Assembly: GCA_002898995.1 (NCBI GenBank) | Contig: BEIM01000096.1 | Location: 1 to 9,820 of the forward strand | DNA from: a bacterium HR36 | GTDB taxonomy: Bacteria; Planctomycetota; Planctomycetia; Gemmatales; HRBIN36 | Direction: 5' to 3' | DNA length: 9,820 bases | Shown: piece by piece, positions 7,193 to 9,820 of the stretch | How the letters are laid out: each line of letters opens with the position of its first letter | Position numbering within the stretch: the stretch's first letter is position 1 | Translations under genes and position numbers: made by a program | Notes under the pieces: generated by a model | Databases searched by the model: none | The model's input: the letters and a program-made list of their open reading frames with translations, nothing else | What the model was told of the DNA's origin: nothing

Positions 7193-7903
7193 ATGAAGTT
7201 GACATTGATGGTGAAACGTCCGCAAGGGGGTTATCAGGAGATCCCCATCCGCCTGTCGCAGTTTTTAATTGGCCGCGACCCCGACTGTCATCTGCGGCCA
7301 GTGAGCCCGCTGGTGAGCAAGCGGCACTGCGCCATCCTGATTCGTGAGGGTAAAGCCTTTCTGAAGGATTTTGAAAGCACGAATGGCACCTACCACAACG
7401 GCCGATTGCTCAAAGGCGAGATCGAACTGGCGGATGGGGACGAATTCAAAGTCGGGCCGTTGCTTTTCAAGGTGAAGCTGGTGCTGGAACCCAGCGACAG
7501 CTCGCCGAAAGTGCCGAAGGTTACTGATTCGGGCAAAGTGCGAGCTGCTCCCAGTTCGTCAGCTGCCGAGACACCGTCGGTGCCGGCCAAAGCTGTCGAA
7601 TCAGCGAGCAGCAAGGAATCGGGCAAGGATTTGGAAGACTTGATCGCTCAAGAGTTGCTTCTGAATGTGGACAAGAACACGGGCCAGCCAGTTGCTCCCA
7701 GTGAACAGTCGAAAGAAGACCTGGGCGGCAGCACTATTTTGGAGATACCGAAGTCAGCCGAGACCTCTTTGCAAAATCCCACCGCTCCTAGCAAGAAGGG
7801 CGAAACTTCTCCTAACAAACCGCAGTACGATCCCAAGGCTACCTCGGAGGCAGCCAAGGCCATTCTCGAAAAGTACTTGCGCCGGCCGCGGACTCCCGGC
7901 TAA
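7193..7903 (+). CDS. FHA-domain protein with disordered tail
   Basis: This 236-residue protein carries a complete forkhead-associated domain in residues about 3-97, a phosphothreonine-peptide binding module. Key positions are present: Gly27-Arg28 (LIGRDPDC), Ser42 and His45 (VSKRH), and Asn64-Gly65-Thr66 (FESTNGTYHNG), then DGDEFKVGPLLFKV. The remaining residues (about 100-215) are rich in Ser, Pro, Lys, Glu and Ala and are probably disordered. The last segment (TSEAAKAILEKYLRR) could form one helix and may be a docking motif. There is no kinase, secretion or membrane segment, so it is probably a cytoplasmic adaptor read by Ser/Thr kinases encoded elsewhere. ATG 7193 is chosen because the fold begins there and GGGAG (7182-7186) precedes it; TTG 7169 is unlikely. 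The next gene starts 35 bases after its stop, so co-transcription is likely. Confidence 0.88.
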   Translation: MKLTLMVKRPQGGYQEIPIRLSQFLIGRDPDCHLRPVSPLVSKRHCAILIREGKAFLKDFESTNGTYHNGRLLKGEIELADGDEFKVGPLLFKVKLVLEPSDSSPKVPKVTDSGKVRAAPSSSAAETPSVPAKAVESASSKESGKDLEDLIAQELLLNVDKNTGQPVAPSEQSKEDLGGSTILEIPKSAETSLQNPTAPSKKGETSPNKPQYDPKATSEAAKAILEKYLRRPRTPG

Positions 7904-7938
7904 GGGGAAGCGCAGAAGTCTATAGGCAGCGTGTCGTC

Positions 7939-9114
7939 GTGTCCGCGGGGTATCAGCGCCACTCAAAAATTCCGCAGCGGTCATCCAGCACGACTGAATA
8001 CGTGCAGTTTCCTGACTTACCGCAGCGTAGTTTTGCCCGCCGGTTTCGTAGCAGCCTATGCCGCTGGTTTGTGCGCCACGCACGAGACTTTCCCTGGCGT
8101 CGCACTCGTGACCCCTACGCCATCTGGGTCAGTGAAGTCATGCTGCAACAAACTCAAGCCGCCACTGTCGTCCCATATTTCGTCAGGTTCCTCCGCTCTT
8201 TTCCTGATGTGCAATCACTGGCTCGGGCTTCGGTAGAGGAAGTGTTGCATCTGTGGCAGGGGCTAGGTTACTATCGCCGGGCATTGTTGTTACACAACGC
8301 AGCCCAGCAACTCGTACGCGACCACTCCAGCCAATTCCCGCGCGACCCTGCGCAGTGGCAAGAGCTACCCGGCATCGGTCGCTACACCGCCCACGCAATT
8401 CTGTCGCAAGCCTTTGATCTCCGCCTACCCATAATTGAAGCCAATTCCGCCCGCGTTTATGCACGAATTTTTGCCTGCACCCGGCCCCTATCGGATCGCA
8501 ACGTGCAGAAGTGGTTATGGCGCGTCGCCGAAGAATTGCTGCCTGCTCGAAGTCCCGGCTTGTTTAACCAGGCGATTATGGAGCTGGGCGCTACTATCTG
8601 TCTGCCGCGACAACCGCTTTGCTTACGGTGTCCAGTAGCGGCCATGTGCCTGGCTCATCGCCTCAACCGCGTCCGCGACTTCCCTGTTCCGCCATCGCTC
8701 CGTCATTTTCGATACGTGGACGAACTGGTTGTGCTTATTCGACGGGGCGACCGCTGGCTCGTGCTGCAACGCGCTTCCCAGGCCAACCGCTGGCCACTGT
8801 TGTGGGAGTTTCCCCACGCCCCAACGCATCCCGGCGAATCCTCACACCAAGCCGCTATCCGCATTGCTCGAGAATTGACCGGTCTGCGCGTTACTCCCTC
8901 ACACTGCCTCGGCGCCGTCCGCTTCGCGGTGACCCAGTTTCGCTTTCGCATGGAAGCTTGGCTCGCGATCGCTGATTCCAGCTCCACTACCGTGAAACTC
9001 ACGCCTACACATCAATCCGCCCGTTGGTGCAACTCTGCCCTACTTCCTCGCTTCACTTGGAGTTCGCCACAGCGTAAGCTACTTGCCCTACTCAATGCCA
9101 CTTCTCCCGAATAA
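7939..9114 (+). CDS. mutY: A/G-specific adenine DNA glycosylase (MutY-type)
   Basis: MutY removes adenine mispaired with 8-oxoguanine. The 391 residues show the family order. FPWRRTRDPYAIWVSEVMLQQTQ contains the catalytic Glu66 (E. coli Glu37). LWQGLGYYRRA follows, then the helix-hairpin-helix LPGIGRYTAHAI (143-154). A [4Fe-4S] loop is complete with Cys221, Cys228, Cys231 and Cys237 (spacing 6, 2, 5). A NUDIX-like C-terminal domain spans about 258-391. Two oddities: where E. coli has the catalytic Asp138 (Asp-Gly-Asn), this protein reads PIIEANSARV with Glu167, and the Phe-Ser-His lesion-recognition loop appears as Val-Thr-Gln (AVTQFRF). These may be traits of the planctomycete branch. The start is uncertain: GTG 7939 has only a weak ribosome binding site, and in-frame GTG 8002 would remove 21 unconserved residues. 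It is probably translated from the FHA transcript. Confidence 0.93.
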   Translation: MSAGYQRHSKIPQRSSSTTEYVQFPDLPQRSFARRFRSSLCRWFVRHARDFPWRRTRDPYAIWVSEVMLQQTQAATVVPYFVRFLRSFPDVQSLARASVEEVLHLWQGLGYYRRALLLHNAAQQLVRDHSSQFPRDPAQWQELPGIGRYTAHAILSQAFDLRLPIIEANSARVYARIFACTRPLSDRNVQKWLWRVAEELLPARSPGLFNQAIMELGATICLPRQPLCLRCPVAAMCLAHRLNRVRDFPVPPSLRHFRYVDELVVLIRRGDRWLVLQRASQANRWPLLWEFPHAPTHPGESSHQAAIRIARELTGLRVTPSHCLGAVRFAVTQFRFRMEAWLAIADSSSTTVKLTPTHQSARWCNSALLPRFTWSSPQRKLLALLNATSPE

Positions 9115-9129
9115 CTCGCGGGTGCGCCA

Positions 9130-9159
9130 GCGGCTTTCTCATAGCCGCGCTTTCCTTTT
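9130..9159 (+). terminator. Possible terminator after mutY
   Basis: GCGGCT (9130-9135) pairs with AGCCGC (9143-9148) around a 7-base loop, followed by a pyrimidine tract GCTTTCCTTTTC. The stem is short and the T-run interrupted, so termination may be weak. It lies 15 bases after the mutY stop codon, the expected place. Confidence 0.5.
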
Positions 9160-9407
9160 CCCATCACCACCGTTGACCAGTGGATTCCGCTGGCCCGCGG
9201 CTTCATAGAATCACAAGCTGAGGCAGACGCATCGCCAAATTGCGTATCAAAGATGTCGCTTTCACCTTGTCAATCCAGTCCCGCATTCACGGAGCATGCG
9301 CATTTCGGTGAGTCGCGCTGGGGTATATCCTCTTGTCCTCGGCCTGCGCTGTCGCACGAATTCCTCCAACCACCACTTTAAGCTCGGCGGCTCTTTCGCC
9401 GTGGTGG

Positions 9408-9770
9408 CTCAGGCGCCCTCGGATGTTCGACAGAAGCGGGTGGTCGCACCTAGCTGCAGTGTAGACTTGCTCCGTGGCCCAGGTCGCCTTCCTCCGCGAA
9501 CGCACCTAGCTCCAGTTTAGGCTTGCTCCGTGGTTGCTCGGACGCGCTGGGATGTGCGTCCCTGTGGGCACGAGAATACGGGGCACTTTTACACCCTCTC
9601 TCCGCGGCGACTCAGGTGCCCCAGGATGTTCGGCCTCGCGCTCCCGTTTTGATGATTCCTCGCCAGCCGCAACCTAGGCGGGGATTAAGCCCCGACCTTG
9701 CGCTCCCGTCTTGATGATTCCTTGCCGCGGCGACTTTTGCCGCAATCGCTGAGGGGCGTTGGCATGTTCG
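9408..9770. repeat. Cluster of imperfect short direct repeats in non-coding DNA
   Basis: Several pairs are visible. A 33-bp pair lies at 9445-9477 and 9501-9533 (3 mismatches; CGCACCTAGCT...CTTGCTCCGTGG). A 23-bp pair lies at 9638-9660 and 9700-9722 (1 mismatch; GCGCTCCCGT...GATGATTCCT). A 22-bp pair lies at 9408-9429 and 9611-9632 (3 mismatches; CTCAGG...GGATGTTCG). An exact 11-bp pair CCGCGGCGACT lies at 9602-9612 and 9725-9735. Further weak copies of GATGTTCG occur near 9551 and 9763. Spacings vary (56, 62, 123, 203), so this looks like a decayed tandem array of roughly 60-bp units rather than CRISPR. Confidence 0.7.
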
Positions 9771-9820
9771 GGGACATGGAAAGCGCGGGGGCGGTGGGCG
9801 AGGTGTGTTAGCGGCCGAGG

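Larger units (their letters stand above)
9115..9820. other. Gene-free right end of the window
   Basis: After mutY no open frame longer than about 75 codons has a ribosome binding site or family resemblance on either strand. The stretch contains the possible mutY terminator (9130-9159) and the repeat cluster (9408-9770). Within that cluster a small hairpin CGGGG-6-CCCCG lies at 9679-9694. A gene may begin beyond 9820. Confidence 0.55.

Noticed and set aside
9408..9770. Possible CRISPR array
   Set aside because: The repeats are of different kinds, in pairs only, imperfect and unevenly spaced. No cas gene is present in the window.

Overview
The window looks like chromosomal DNA of a planctomycete, probably of the Pirellulales type. 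I infer this from the mixture of families. There is a secreted PQQ-dehydrogenase-like protein of the TIGR02604 type, a TIGR03000 domain behind a Cys/His-rich repeat, a TolC-like lipoprotein of the form common in planctomycetes, and a MutY with an unusual 'EAN' active-site strand. Coding is moderately GC-rich, genes are loosely spaced with long gaps, and most genes appear to be single transcription units. I see no rRNA, tRNA, insertion sequence, CRISPR array or phage gene.

Layout. 1-1433 (-): N-terminal 477 codons of an exported dehydrogenase-like protein, cut by the window edge. 1434-1864: gap with a perfect 10-bp tandem repeat. 1865-2686 (+): lipoprotein with a Pro/Ala linker and a PDZ-like core. 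2710-4016 (-): a TolC-family lipoprotein pseudogene with two +1 frameshifts and a lost C-terminus. 4017-4466: gap. 4467-5000 (-): unrecognised 177-residue protein with a HEAT-like stretch. 5001-5437: gap. 5438-5956 (+): DinB-like metal-binding protein. 6184-6858 (+): Cys/His-repeat TIGR03000 protein with its own promoter, a 5'-UTR hairpin, a strong ribosome binding site and a clear terminator. 7193-7903 (+): FHA-domain protein with its own promoter. 7939-9114 (+): MutY-type adenine glycosylase, probably co-transcribed with the FHA gene. 9115-9820: no gene, but a cluster of decayed short repeats.

The genes do not form an obvious pathway. Four products carry an export signal or a probable one (dehydrogenase-like, PDZ-like lipoprotein, TolC remnant, TIGR03000 protein), which points to envelope functions. 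The FHA-MutY pair is the only likely operon. I found no convincing new multi-gene system. The most interesting points are the Cys/His array, the MutY with altered catalytic and lesion-recognition residues, the decaying TolC gene and the repeat cluster at the right end.
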